64,000 bases of DNA from Bacteroidia bacterium (GTDB taxonomy: Bacteria; Bacteroidota; Bacteroidia; Flavobacteriales; Flavobacteriaceae): the NCBI GenBank assembly GCA_030428705.1, contig JAUIDI010000005.1:1-64000 (forward strand), read 5' to 3'. Position numbers and translations under genes: made by a program. Shown here piece after piece: positions 36,887 to 45,431 of the stretch (position 1 is its first letter; the number at the start of each line of letters is the position of its first letter). The notes beneath the pieces are model-generated. The model worked only from the letters and a program-made list of their open reading frames with translations, did no database searches and was not told the DNA's origin.

Positions 36887-37057
36887 CTACTCAAAAGCAA
36901 AACCAGTAGAAACCCTAAATGCGAAAGCATAAAGTACGATAAAATAACTTGCGAGGCAGAACCAAGAGAATGCTTTGAAATACGATTTCATGAATTTCGA
37001 ACCAAGATCTTTAAAAGCCTCAAGGTAAATTTCTTTGATAAGCAGTACGTTTTTCAT
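36887..37057 (-). CDS. DUF6747 family small membrane protein
   Basis: This 56-aa protein starts at Met 37057; the open frame runs 11 codons further up without support. It has an amphipathic N-terminal half (VLLIKEIYLEAFKDLG) and one membrane helix (about 31-48), and ends STGFAFE. The sequence matches my memory of the DUF6747 family found in Flavobacteriaceae, whose function is unknown. It has its own terminator and a 440-bp upstream region, so it is a separately transcribed gene. Confidence 0.75.
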   Translation of the reverse strand: MKNVLLIKEIYLEAFKDLGSKFMKSYFKAFSWFCLASYFIVLYAFAFRVSTGFAFE

Positions 37058-37434
37058 GGTATTGAGATTTGGATTAAATTTTTGAACCAATTTGTTCGTT
37101 TTAGCCGTTGTTTATATAAGAAGGAATATTCTTACGATTTATTTGAAATTTTCGACAAAACGAACATTTTTTACGATGAAATACAAAAAACACATAATAT
37201 CTATTAGATAAACGGTCGATTTTTAAGGATGAAATGCAAAATAAAATATTAAAAAATGTATCACTTACGGATGGAAAGGGAGGCATGTAAAAATAATACC
37301 TCAAAATGAGTTTATAGATATATGACCCCTTTATTGCATGACAACACTCTTCACGATATGGCCAATGTCATTACAGTACATCGTACAAATCAGAAATATT
37401 AGGTCGACAAAGAGTTCGTACAATTATATATAAC
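37058..37434. other. Intergenic stretch upstream of the DUF6747 gene
   Basis: No open frame above about 67 codons and no RNA gene was recognised. It should hold the DUF6747 promoter; a short palindrome (AAGAA-ggaata-TTCTT, 37120-37135) lies about 65 bp before the start. The right end is the gldJ terminator. Confidence 0.55.
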
Positions 37435-37470
37435 TAAAAAAGAAACGGCCCTGACAAAACTGTCAGGGCC
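37435..37470 (-). terminator. Intrinsic terminator of gldJ
   Basis: GGCCCTGACA (37447-37456) pairs with TGTCAGGGCC (37461-37470) around a four-base loop. On the minus strand it is followed by a T-rich run, 32 bp after the gldJ stop. Confidence 0.9.
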
Positions 37471-37501
37471 ATTTCTTTTAAGAATAGGAAGCCAAAAAGA
37501 A

Positions 37502-39172
37502 TTATTTCGCCTTCTTTCCTCTTACCGTTTTATTCTTTGTTTTCGATTTAGAACCTACCCTAGACATGGCACATCTGAAACCGATATAGTCGGTTGCCAT
37601 ATATTGTGGCAAATACCTTCTCTGGGCGGGATCTAACCAGTAGGCCCTATCTCTCCATGAACCTCCTTTGTATACCCTGACCTCATCATTGATCAAGGTT
37701 GTTCTGTTGTTGGATTTGTCGTATTGACGGATTAAGTTCCCTGCAGAATCACGCTCTACCTTATGTTTTGGGGAATTGTACATTTTCTTACCTTCTTCGG
37801 CTTGTTCCTCGTCACTAAATCTGTCAAAAAATCTTGAAGAGCCTGGGTCACCATCACGATACCCTCTGTTATCGGAAGAAGAGAAATTGGTACGCAAATA
37901 GGTTTCGTTCTCATCGACGGGAACCATTTTGATTTCACCCGGTAAATTCATTGCGACAATCTTACCGTTTGGTAGGGTATCGTAAACTATCGAATCCCTT
38001 AGAATGTTTACCTTGCCATCCTCGCCGATGGCCGTTTTCATATATATGTTGCCGCGATAGTAGTTAAAGTCACTTACTTCATCATCCACTATGGGGCGAT
38101 AGACATCGGCCACCCATTCGGCAACATTTCCGGCCATATCATATAATCCAAGATCGTTGGGTTTGTATGACATTACTTGTGCCGTTATATCGGCACCATC
38201 ATCTGACCATCCGGCGATTCCGCCGTAATCACCTTTTCCCTGCTTGAAGTTGGCCAATTGGTCGCCTCTACCGACACGTTGGCCGTTACGGGTATAATCG
38301 CCTTCCCACGGGTATTTTTTTCTACCTCTATAATTATTGTATTCGCGTGTGCCTTGATTGGCCTGTGCGGCATACTCCCATTCGGTTTCAGTCGGCAATC
38401 TGTATTCCGGAATAATAATACCACTGCTTCTTTTCGCATAGGTGTTCACACTGTCTTTTTTCTTTTTGCCCTGAAGAGAATCTATTTGACCGTTGTACAC
38501 CGATTCAGGTCGGTTCAAATAGGCCTCTGTACTGAACGTACCCTGTACTTCTCCTGTAACGGCCTGGTATTTGGCATCTTCGGAAAGATAACCTTCTCTT
38601 TCAAGCATTATTTCATTAACACGGTCGGTTCTCCATTCTGCGAATTGCGTTGCCTGGACCCAGTTGACTCCTACGACAGGATATTCTGCATAGGCAGGGT
38701 GGCGTAGATAGTTGTTTGTCATGGTCTCATTGAAGCCCAAACGATTTCTCCAAACTAGGGTATCCGGAAGTGCTCCTTTGTAAATATTGGCATATTTCGG
38801 ATTTTCAGGAGGATAAACACTCTTCAAGTAGTCCAAATACTCCAAATACATGACATTGGTAACTTCGGTCTCGTCCATATAGAATGATTGAACGTGCTGT
38901 GCGGTCGGGGTATTGTTCCAATCGTGCATCACGTCATCCTGTACCTTACCCTTGGTGAAAGTACCACCTTCGACGAATACCAGCCCTGGAGCGGTCTCTT
39001 GCTCCTTAAAGTCGGTATTGTACTGAAAACCACCTTCTTTGGCATTGATTTTCCAACCTGTAGCTCTCGATACGTTTTTTGATGTGCTGCCGGATTTCTT
39101 ACAGCTGGTAACTGTAAAACCTCCTGCAATGACTGCACATGAGAGTACAACTTTGATAAATTGTTTTTTCAT
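37502..39172 (-). CDS. gldJ: Gliding motility lipoprotein GldJ
   Basis: This 556-aa lipoprotein has lipobox VTSC with Cys24 and a formylglycine-generating-enzyme (SUMF1)-like fold. Family markers are FVEGGTFTKG near 65-75, FYMDETEVTN near 97-106, VVGVNWVQATQFAEWR, and the C-terminal KGGSWRDRAYWLDPAQRRY and YIGFRCAMS. GldJ is needed for gliding and for stability of the type IX secretion core in Flavobacterium johnsoniae. Its gene usually has porU and porV next to it in divergent orientation. Here porV follows directly and porU is missing from the gap. Confidence 0.95.
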   Translation of the reverse strand: MKKQFIKVVLSCAVIAGGFTVTSCKKSGSTSKNVSRATGWKINAKEGGFQYNTDFKEQETAPGLVFVEGGTFTKGKVQDDVMHDWNNTPTAQHVQSFYMDETEVTNVMYLEYLDYLKSVYPPENPKYANIYKGALPDTLVWRNRLGFNETMTNNYLRHPAYAEYPVVGVNWVQATQFAEWRTDRVNEIMLEREGYLSEDAKYQAVTGEVQGTFSTEAYLNRPESVYNGQIDSLQGKKKKDSVNTYAKRSSGIIIPEYRLPTETEWEYAAQANQGTREYNNYRGRKKYPWEGDYTRNGQRVGRGDQLANFKQGKGDYGGIAGWSDDGADITAQVMSYKPNDLGLYDMAGNVAEWVADVYRPIVDDEVSDFNYYRGNIYMKTAIGEDGKVNILRDSIVYDTLPNGKIVAMNLPGEIKMVPVDENETYLRTNFSSSDNRGYRDGDPGSSRFFDRFSDEEQAEEGKKMYNSPKHKVERDSAGNLIRQYDKSNNRTTLINDEVRVYKGGSWRDRAYWLDPAQRRYLPQYMATDYIGFRCAMSRVGSKSKTKNKTVRGKKAK

Positions 39173-39645
39173 AATTAGGACTTGAGTTCAAAAACCAAAC
39201 TGCCGGAAAACTGTAGGTTAGGCAGTTTGTACATTTGTATTTTGATTAATTTTAGTACCACTTTCGGCATATTAAACGATGTTTTGCCCATTATATTTTA
39301 TATGCTCGGAAATAATTTCCGATTGACCCGAGCATATTACTATAATGGCATCGGCTTCAAAAAATATAACGGTTTAAATGGGGATATAGTATGGAGTATT
39401 GCACAATCTTTTCAGTAGTTCAAGGCAAAAAAGAGGTTAAGAAAAAGAACACCCATTCTATATGGTATTTATGCTTCTTCTTTTTGGAATGGTAATAGTA
39501 TTGAATCAAAGTTTTAAAAATAATACCCCGGTAATACAAGATATTTTTGAATTGCCCGTTTATCATGTAAAATATGACTAAAATCATTTTGGTTAATTGC
39601 CTTATTTTTGAATATTTGACCAGTTAAATTTTTAGACTCTATCTA
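39173..39645. other. Divergent gap between gldJ and porV, lacking porU
   Basis: These 473 bases carry no gene I can support. A 78-codon plus-strand frame (39182-39418) has no signal, family or repeat character. A porU gene would need about 3.3-3.9 kb and no fragment of its peptidase C25 domain is visible. The right end has a likely porV promoter. Confidence 0.6.
39588..39618 (+). promoter_or_regulatory. Probable porV promoter
   Basis: TTTG at 39588-39591 and AATATTTG at 39611-39618 are separated by 19 bp; the second box differs from TAnnTTTG only in its first base. The leader to the ATG would be about 20 nt. A second, overlapping exact -7 box (TATTTTTG at 39603-39610) lacks a spaced -33. Confidence 0.45.
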
Positions 39646-40791
39646 ATGAAGAAATTCGCAGTACTTATTGTATTGGCCATTGGCCTAAAATCCGTAGCAC
39701 AAGACGAAAGGGTAATAACCACTGCCGTACCGTTCTTGACCATTGCGGCCGATGCCCGATCGGCAGGTATGGGCGATATGGGAGTCGCTACCTCCACCGA
39801 TGCCTTTGCGCAGCAATGGAACCCGGCAAAATTTGCGTTTGCCGAGCGTAAAATGGGAATTGGGCTGAGCTACACACCCTATTTGGAAAGTATCATTACC
39901 GACATATCGCTCTTGAATGCAAGTTTTTACAATAAAATTGACGAACAGAGCGCATTTGCAATCGGACTTCGTTATTTCACCTTGGGTGAAATAGAATTGA
40001 GACAATTTGCTAACGATCCAGGTACGCTGGCCAAACCTAACGAACTGGCCCTCGATGGCTCGTACTCCTTGAAATTAAGTCCGACATTTTCAATGGCGGT
40101 CGGTGGTCGATATATTCGTTCAAACTTGAAATTACCGCAAAACGGAGATGTCGACTCGCAGGCGGCAAGTTCTTTTGCCGTTGATGTGGCAGGTTTTTAC
40201 CGTTCTCGGGAAATCGCATACAATAGTTTTGATGGCCGTTGGAGGGCCGGTTTCAATTTATCGAATCTTGGAGGAAAGATTCAATATGATGAAGGAGGTC
40301 AGGAAAACTTCTTGCCGACGAATATGAAATTGGGTGTTGGTTTCGATTTCATTTTGGATCAAGACAATGTAATAGGCCTAACGACCGAATTCAACAAACT
40401 TTTGGTACCTACACCTAAAGATTTCAATGGAGACGGTAATATCGATAGTGCCGATAATGACGAGTACCAACAAATAGGTTTCTTTAATGGACTTTTCAAA
40501 TCTTTCGGGGATGCACCGGACGGATTCGGCGAAGAATTGAAAGAGTTTACCTGGGCATTGGGCGCAGAATATGTGTATCAAGATGCCTTTATGGTACGAA
40601 CCGGATACTTCAATGAAAGTGAGGAAAAAGGTTCAAGAAAATTCTTCACCTTGGGCGCCGGTTTTAAATTCAAGGCGGCACAGATTGACCTGTCATATTT
40701 ATTTTCTACCTCGCAAGTAAAAAATCCTTTGGAGAATACATTACGATTCTCGCTTACCTTTAGTTTGGGAGAAGAATTTTATAACGATTAG
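39646..40791 (+). CDS. porV: Type IX secretion system outer-membrane protein PorV
   Basis: This 381-aa outer-membrane beta-barrel (also called LptO) shuttles type IX cargo from the translocon to the PorU sortase. It has a signal peptide (about 1-19, ending SVAQ), then the diagnostic N-terminal segment PFLTIAADARSAGMGDMGVA (about 29-48) and WNPAKFAF, shared with FadL-type barrels. The barrel strands end with the ENTLRFSLTFSLGEEF strand. An asparagine/aspartate-rich loop near 258-275 (DFNGDGNIDSADND) resembles a calcium site. A hairpin terminator follows. Confidence 0.94.
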   Translation: MKKFAVLIVLAIGLKSVAQDERVITTAVPFLTIAADARSAGMGDMGVATSTDAFAQQWNPAKFAFAERKMGIGLSYTPYLESIITDISLLNASFYNKIDEQSAFAIGLRYFTLGEIELRQFANDPGTLAKPNELALDGSYSLKLSPTFSMAVGGRYIRSNLKLPQNGDVDSQAASSFAVDVAGFYRSREIAYNSFDGRWRAGFNLSNLGGKIQYDEGGQENFLPTNMKLGVGFDFILDQDNVIGLTTEFNKLLVPTPKDFNGDGNIDSADNDEYQQIGFFNGLFKSFGDAPDGFGEELKEFTWALGAEYVYQDAFMVRTGYFNESEEKGSRKFFTLGAGFKFKAAQIDLSYLFSTSQVKNPLENTLRFSLTFSLGEEFYND

Positions 40792-40815
40792 ATGTTGCTA
40801 AAAATAAAAATTAGG

Positions 40816-40845
40816 AAAAGCCTGCCGTTGTGCAGGTTTTCTTAT
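40816..40845 (+). terminator. Intrinsic terminator after porV
   Basis: CCTGC (40821-40825) pairs with GCAGG (40832-40836), extended by A and T runs, with T-rich sequence after it. It separates porV from the cytidine deaminase gene. Confidence 0.65.
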
Positions 40846-40869
40846 TTTTAGTAGCCATATAAACTTGTG

Positions 40870-41355
40870 ATGAACAAAAGAACCATAACCTTTGAACTTT
40901 TGGTATTCGACTCCTTTGATGAACTTTCTTCAGTTGATAAGACGCTGATGAAATCGGCAATTGAAGCCAGGGAGAATGCCTATGCACCCTACAGCAACTT
41001 TCGTGTAGGGGCGGCCGTTCTTTTGAAAAATGGGGAAGTGGTCGTCGGCAACAACCAAGAAAATGCCTCGTATCCTTCAGGTTTGTGTGCCGAACGGGTC
41101 GCTGTATTTCAAGCCGGGGCGAGATTTCCCGGAATAACCATAAAGTCAATAGCGATCAGTGCCGCTTCAAAAGATTATGTTGTTTCCGACCCGGCGGCCC
41201 CTTGCGGTAACTGTAGGCAATCGATTTCAGAGTATGAAGTAAGACAGGGCAGTTCCATTGCTTTATTGATGATGGGCGAGACAGGCAAGGTTTTGAAATG
41301 TAGTTCGGTTGCAGATATACTTCCTTTGGCGTTCGACAGTTCTTATTTAAGGTAA
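40870..41355 (+). CDS. cdd: Cytidine deaminase
   Basis: This 161-aa homotetrameric-type zinc enzyme converts cytidine and deoxycytidine to the uridine forms in pyrimidine salvage. Zinc ligands and the catalytic Glu are present: Cys73-Ala-Glu75 in NASYPSGLCAERVA and Cys112/Cys115 in PCGNCRQ. ATG at 40870 is preferred over the in-frame GTG three bases earlier. The order porV-cdd-pdhA is common in Flavobacteriaceae and looks like conserved gene order with no shared function. Confidence 0.95.
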   Translation: MNKRTITFELLVFDSFDELSSVDKTLMKSAIEARENAYAPYSNFRVGAAVLLKNGEVVVGNNQENASYPSGLCAERVAVFQAGARFPGITIKSIAISAASKDYVVSDPAAPCGNCRQSISEYEVRQGSSIALLMMGETGKVLKCSSVADILPLAFDSSYLR

Positions 41356-41556
41356 GTTATCCAACGGATTTGTTGTGCGTATTTTCACATAATCCCGGTT
41401 ATGAAACAACCTCTTTTTTAGAGATTACCTTTTGTTCCGTTTTTTTTTACCGATTCATTTATATGTGTATTTTTGTTGTTCCGGTTATTTGCCATCAAGT
41501 CTAGAACGGCATCCTTATTTTGACCAAGCCGGAAACCTACTTAAAACACGTAATGA

Positions 41557-42555
41557 ATGAAAAAAATCACTAAGGAAACCTATCTAAAATGGTATGAAGA
41601 TATGTTGTTTTGGCGCAAGTTCGAAGATAAACTTGCTGCGGTATATATTCAACAAAAAGTAAGGGGGTTTCTTCATTTATACAATGGGCAGGAAGCTGTT
41701 CTTGCTGGTTCTTTGCATGCCATGGATCTTACCAAAGATAGGATGATCACGGCTTATCGCAATCATGTACAACCTATTGGCATGGGCGTTGACCCCAGAA
41801 AGGTTATGGCAGAGTTATATGGCAAGGTCACGGGGACCTCGAAGGGTATGGGAGGTTCTATGCATATATTTTCAAAGGAACACCGATTTCACGGAGGTCA
41901 TGGTATCGTAGGTGGCCAGATACCGTTGGGTGCCGGTATGGCCTTTGGCGATAAATACCATGGCCGGGATAATGTTACCCTATGCTACATGGGCGATGGG
42001 GCCGTTCGTCAGGGGTCGTTGCACGAGACCTTCAATTTGGCCATGTTATGGCAACTCCCGGTAGTCTTTGTTTGTGAGAATAATGGCTATGCAATGGGGA
42101 CTTCGGTGGCACGCACCTCTTATTCCACTGAAATATGGAAGTTGGGCCTTGGTTATGAAATGCCTTGTGGCCCGGTCGATGGCATGAATCCCGTAACCGT
42201 TGCCGAAGAAATGAGCAAGGCCATTGAACGCGCTAGAGGCGGTGGCGGACCTACCTTTTTGGAGATGAAGACCTATCGTTATAGGGGACATTCCATGTCT
42301 GATGCTCAACATTACCGTACTAAAGAAGAGGTCGAAGAATACAAGAAAATCGATCCGATAACGCAGGTCTTGGATGTGATAAAGGAGAACGAATATGCAA
42401 CGGATGAGGAAATCAAGGCCATTGACAAACGGGTCAAGAATTTGGTTTCGGAATGCGAAAAATTTGCAGAGGAATCCGAATATCCTCCAGTGAACCAATT
42501 ATATGATATGGTTTACGAACAAGAAGATTTCCCATTTGTAGAACATAAATTATAA
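41557..42555 (+). CDS. pdhA: Pyruvate dehydrogenase E1 component, alpha subunit
   Basis: This 332-aa thiamine diphosphate-dependent E1 alpha of the alpha2beta2 type decarboxylates pyruvate and passes the acetyl group to lipoyl-E2. The TPP motif runs from GDGA (CYMGDGAVRQGSLHE, about 146-160) to NN (CENNGYAMGTS). A phosphorylation-loop-like segment YRYRGHSMSDAQHYRTKEEV is near 240-262. It lies two bases before the E2 gene. The E1 beta partner is not in this window. Confidence 0.95.
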   Translation: MKKITKETYLKWYEDMLFWRKFEDKLAAVYIQQKVRGFLHLYNGQEAVLAGSLHAMDLTKDRMITAYRNHVQPIGMGVDPRKVMAELYGKVTGTSKGMGGSMHIFSKEHRFHGGHGIVGGQIPLGAGMAFGDKYHGRDNVTLCYMGDGAVRQGSLHETFNLAMLWQLPVVFVCENNGYAMGTSVARTSYSTEIWKLGLGYEMPCGPVDGMNPVTVAEEMSKAIERARGGGGPTFLEMKTYRYRGHSMSDAQHYRTKEEVEEYKKIDPITQVLDVIKENEYATDEEIKAIDKRVKNLVSECEKFAEESEYPPVNQLYDMVYEQEDFPFVEHKL

Positions 42556-42557
42556 AT

Positions 42558-44213
42558 ATGGCAGAGGTAATCAACATGCCCCGTTTAAGCGATACCATGG
42601 AAGAAGGTACCGTGGCCAAATGGTTGAAAAAAGTAGGGGATAAAGTGGAAGAGGGAGATATTTTGGCCGAGATCGAGACTGACAAGGCCACGATGGAGTT
42701 CGAGTCTTTCCATGAAGGTACGCTTCTGCACATCGGAATCGAAGAAGGCGATGGGGCTCCGGTCGATTCGCTTTTGGCAATCATAGGGGAAGATGGAGAA
42801 GATATATCATCATTACTGAATAGTGGTGTGGCGGAGACCGAAGAAAAACAGACCCCTGAGGCTACAACAGATTCGCCTCCCGTTGCTGAAGAGAGTGTAG
42901 ATAATGGCGATAGCGGTTCCGGAGAAGTGCCCGAGGGCGTTGAGATTGTAAAAATGCCGCGGCTCAGTGATACTATGGAAGAGGGTACGGTGGCCACTTG
43001 GTTGAAAAAAGTTGGCGATAAGGTAGAAGAAGGCGATATTCTTGCCGAGATAGAGACCGATAAGGCGACTATGGAATTTGAATCGTTCTATTCGGGCACC
43101 TTGTTATATATAGGTATTCAAGAGGGGGAGTCGTCTCCCGTAGATGCCGTATTGGCCGTAATCGGGCCTGAAGGCACCGATGTAGATGCGGTATTAAAAT
43201 CAGGGCCGTCGGCTAAAAAAGAAAAAGCCCCGGCTACACCGACTAGCAGTGATGTAGCTGAAACAAAGCAAGAAATAGCTGCGCCGACAACCGTTACCGA
43301 GGTCAAAACAGTAAACAACGGGCAGCGGATTTTCGCGTCCCCTTTGGCCAAAAAAATAGCTAAGGAAAAAGGTATAAGTCTATCCAATATAAATGGTTCA
43401 GGCGACAATGGGCGTATCATCAAGAAAGATGTCGAAAATTACAAGCCATCTGCTCCAGCCGAACAACCAGCGGTTGAAAAAAGTCAGGTTGGCAATGCAA
43501 TTGCTGCACCGATAAACCTACCCGTAGGTCAGGAAGGCAGCGAAGAAGTCAAGAATTCGCAGATGCGCAAGACGATTGCAAAAAGATTGAGCGAATCGAA
43601 ATTTACGGCACCACATTATTACTTGACCATTGAGGTCGATATGGATGATGCATGGGCATCTAGGGTAAAGATAAACGACTTGCCCGATACCAAGGTGTCT
43701 TTCAACGATATGGTGGTCAAGGCCTGTGCCATGGCCTTGAAAAAACATCCCCAGGTAAATACTACCTGGAATGGTGATACTACCCGTTACAACCATCATG
43801 TGCATATCGGGGTCGCCGTGGCCGTTGATGATGGCCTTGTGGTGCCCGTATTGAAGTTTACCGATCAAATGAGCCTCACCCAAATAGGGGCTTCGGTCAA
43901 AGATTTGGCAGGTAGAGCCCGGACTAAAAAATTGACCCCGGCCGAAATGGAAGGTAGCACCTTTACCGTATCCAATTTGGGGATGTTCGGTATTGTGGAG
44001 TTCACCTCGATCATCAACCAGCCCAATTCGGCGATTTTGTCCGTAGGGGCTATTGTTGAAAAACCCGTGGTTCGAAATGGGGAAATCGTGGTCGGTAAAA
44101 CAATGAAGGTAACTTTGGCCTGCGATCATAGAACGGTCGATGGAGCTACAGGATCACAGTTCTTGCTCACGCTACGAGCTTATTTGGAAAATCCGGTTAC
44201 CATGTTGGCCTAA
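42558..44213 (+). CDS. pdhC: Pyruvate dehydrogenase E2, dihydrolipoamide acetyltransferase
   Basis: This 551-aa E2 transfers acetyl groups from lipoyl arms to CoA. Two nearly identical lipoyl domains (about 3-87 and 129-213) each have the lipoylation site ETDKA, Lys43 and Lys169. An Ala/Pro/Thr-rich linker leads to the peripheral subunit-binding domain (about 257-295, IFASPLAKKIAKEKG), a second linker, and the catalytic domain with active-site DHRTVDGATG near the C terminus. Two bases separate it from pdhA, so the pair forms an operon ending at the terminator at 44277-44307. Confidence 0.96.
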   Translation: MAEVINMPRLSDTMEEGTVAKWLKKVGDKVEEGDILAEIETDKATMEFESFHEGTLLHIGIEEGDGAPVDSLLAIIGEDGEDISSLLNSGVAETEEKQTPEATTDSPPVAEESVDNGDSGSGEVPEGVEIVKMPRLSDTMEEGTVATWLKKVGDKVEEGDILAEIETDKATMEFESFYSGTLLYIGIQEGESSPVDAVLAVIGPEGTDVDAVLKSGPSAKKEKAPATPTSSDVAETKQEIAAPTTVTEVKTVNNGQRIFASPLAKKIAKEKGISLSNINGSGDNGRIIKKDVENYKPSAPAEQPAVEKSQVGNAIAAPINLPVGQEGSEEVKNSQMRKTIAKRLSESKFTAPHYYLTIEVDMDDAWASRVKINDLPDTKVSFNDMVVKACAMALKKHPQVNTTWNGDTTRYNHHVHIGVAVAVDDGLVVPVLKFTDQMSLTQIGASVKDLAGRARTKKLTPAEMEGSTFTVSNLGMFGIVEFTSIINQPNSAILSVGAIVEKPVVRNGEIVVGKTMKVTLACDHRTVDGATGSQFLLTLRAYLENPVTMLA

Positions 44214-44276
44214 AATAGAATCAGGCCTTCCCGGGTATCTTCCTCGTGAAGAACGAAATTAGGAATTAATGTCTTG

Positions 44277-44307
44277 AAAGCATCCTTTTTATATAGGATG
44301 CTTTTTT
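44277..44307 (+). terminator. Intrinsic terminator after pdhC
   Basis: AAAGCATCCT (44277-44286) pairs with AGGATGCTTT (44295-44304), followed by T residues, ahead of the M28 peptidase start. Confidence 0.88.
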
Positions 44308-44327
44308 ACCTTTGAAAAAAAATAGAA

Positions 44328-45431
44328 ATGAAAGCGTTCCTCCCGGTTATGGTATTTTTTCTGCTCATGGATTGCGGTTCCTCCAAAGTGGAACAAAATG
44401 TGACCCTTCATGATAGAGAGACCACAAGCTCTAAAGAAATAAAGAAATCTGTTGAGAAATCAACTGACGTCGACGAAAGAGCAAAAGCGATTCAGGAAAT
44501 TCAAACAACAGCATCTGAATCGGAGGCCTTGACCAGTAAGAAAGCGGATATCGAACTTCCTTCAGGAGCTACTTCCAGGGAACGTATCGAAGAAATCATG
44601 AACTATTTGACATCCGATGAACTAAAAGGACGTGATTCCGGCAGTGAAGGTATCGAAAAGGCAGCCGATTATATCGAAGCTATTTTCAAAGCCAATAATA
44701 TTGCACCCTATTTCAAGAGCTATCGTGATACACTTTCTAATTTTGACAAACCTGCGTTCAATGTGGTAGGCTATGTTGAAGGTAGCGATGAGAAACTGAA
44801 AAATGAATTTATCATAATCGGTGCCCACTACGATCATATCGGAATCGTCGATGCAAAAGGAGGGGACAATATTGCCAACGGGGCCAACGACAATGCCTCA
44901 GGTACTACCACTGTACTTGAACTTGCCCGACATTTCGGAAATTCAAAATCGAACAAAAGAAGCATTATTTTCGCCCTTTTCAGTGCCGAAGAAAAAGGCT
45001 TGTTGGGATCCAAACATCTTGCAAAAAAATTGAAGGCACAAAACTTGGATCTCTATACCATGCTTAACTTCGAAATGGTCGGGGTGCCCTTGGTCGATAA
45101 GAATTATTTTATGTATGTTACAGGTTACGAAGAATCGAATCTTGCCGGGGTAGGCAATATGTACGTTGGATCCAATTTAATTGGCTTTTTGCCTCAGGCC
45201 AAAGAATTCAACCTTTTTAAAAGGTCGGATAACTATCCGTTTCATGAGGTCTTCAATGTGCCTTCGCAAACCTTTTGCACTTTCGATTTTACCAATTTCG
45301 ACCACTACCACCAAGTTGGTGATGAAGTCGAATTAATGGATTTCGACCATATGGCAGATGTGGTCAAAAAATCGATTCCATTGATCCAGAGTGTCTCCAA
45401 CTCAATGACGAAAATGATCAAATACAGGTAA
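44328..45431 (+). CDS. M28 family zinc aminopeptidase, lipoprotein
   Basis: This 367-aa exported peptidase has signal peptide and lipobox LLMDC (Cys16), a Ser/Lys/Glu-rich linker (about 20-80), then the M28 catalytic domain. Zinc and catalytic residues are visible in order: GAHYDHIG (His and Asp), GANDNASG (bridging Asp), FSAEEKGLLGS (catalytic and ligand Glu), NFEMVG, and a late His in NYPFHEVFNVPSQTF. A protease-associated insert was not recognised. The stop overlaps the SDR start in TAATG, suggesting translational coupling. The substrate is unknown. Confidence 0.92.
   Translation: MKAFLPVMVFFLLMDCGSSKVEQNVTLHDRETTSSKEIKKSVEKSTDVDERAKAIQEIQTTASESEALTSKKADIELPSGATSRERIEEIMNYLTSDELKGRDSGSEGIEKAADYIEAIFKANNIAPYFKSYRDTLSNFDKPAFNVVGYVEGSDEKLKNEFIIIGAHYDHIGIVDAKGGDNIANGANDNASGTTTVLELARHFGNSKSNKRSIIFALFSAEEKGLLGSKHLAKKLKAQNLDLYTMLNFEMVGVPLVDKNYFMYVTGYEESNLAGVGNMYVGSNLIGFLPQAKEFNLFKRSDNYPFHEVFNVPSQTFCTFDFTNFDHYHQVGDEVELMDFDHMADVVKKSIPLIQSVSNSMTKMIKYR

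Noticed and set aside
39182-39418. 78-codon plus-strand frame between gldJ and porV, considered as a porU remnant
   Set aside because: It has no peptidase C25 motif, no plausible signal peptide and no similarity I can see to PorU ends.
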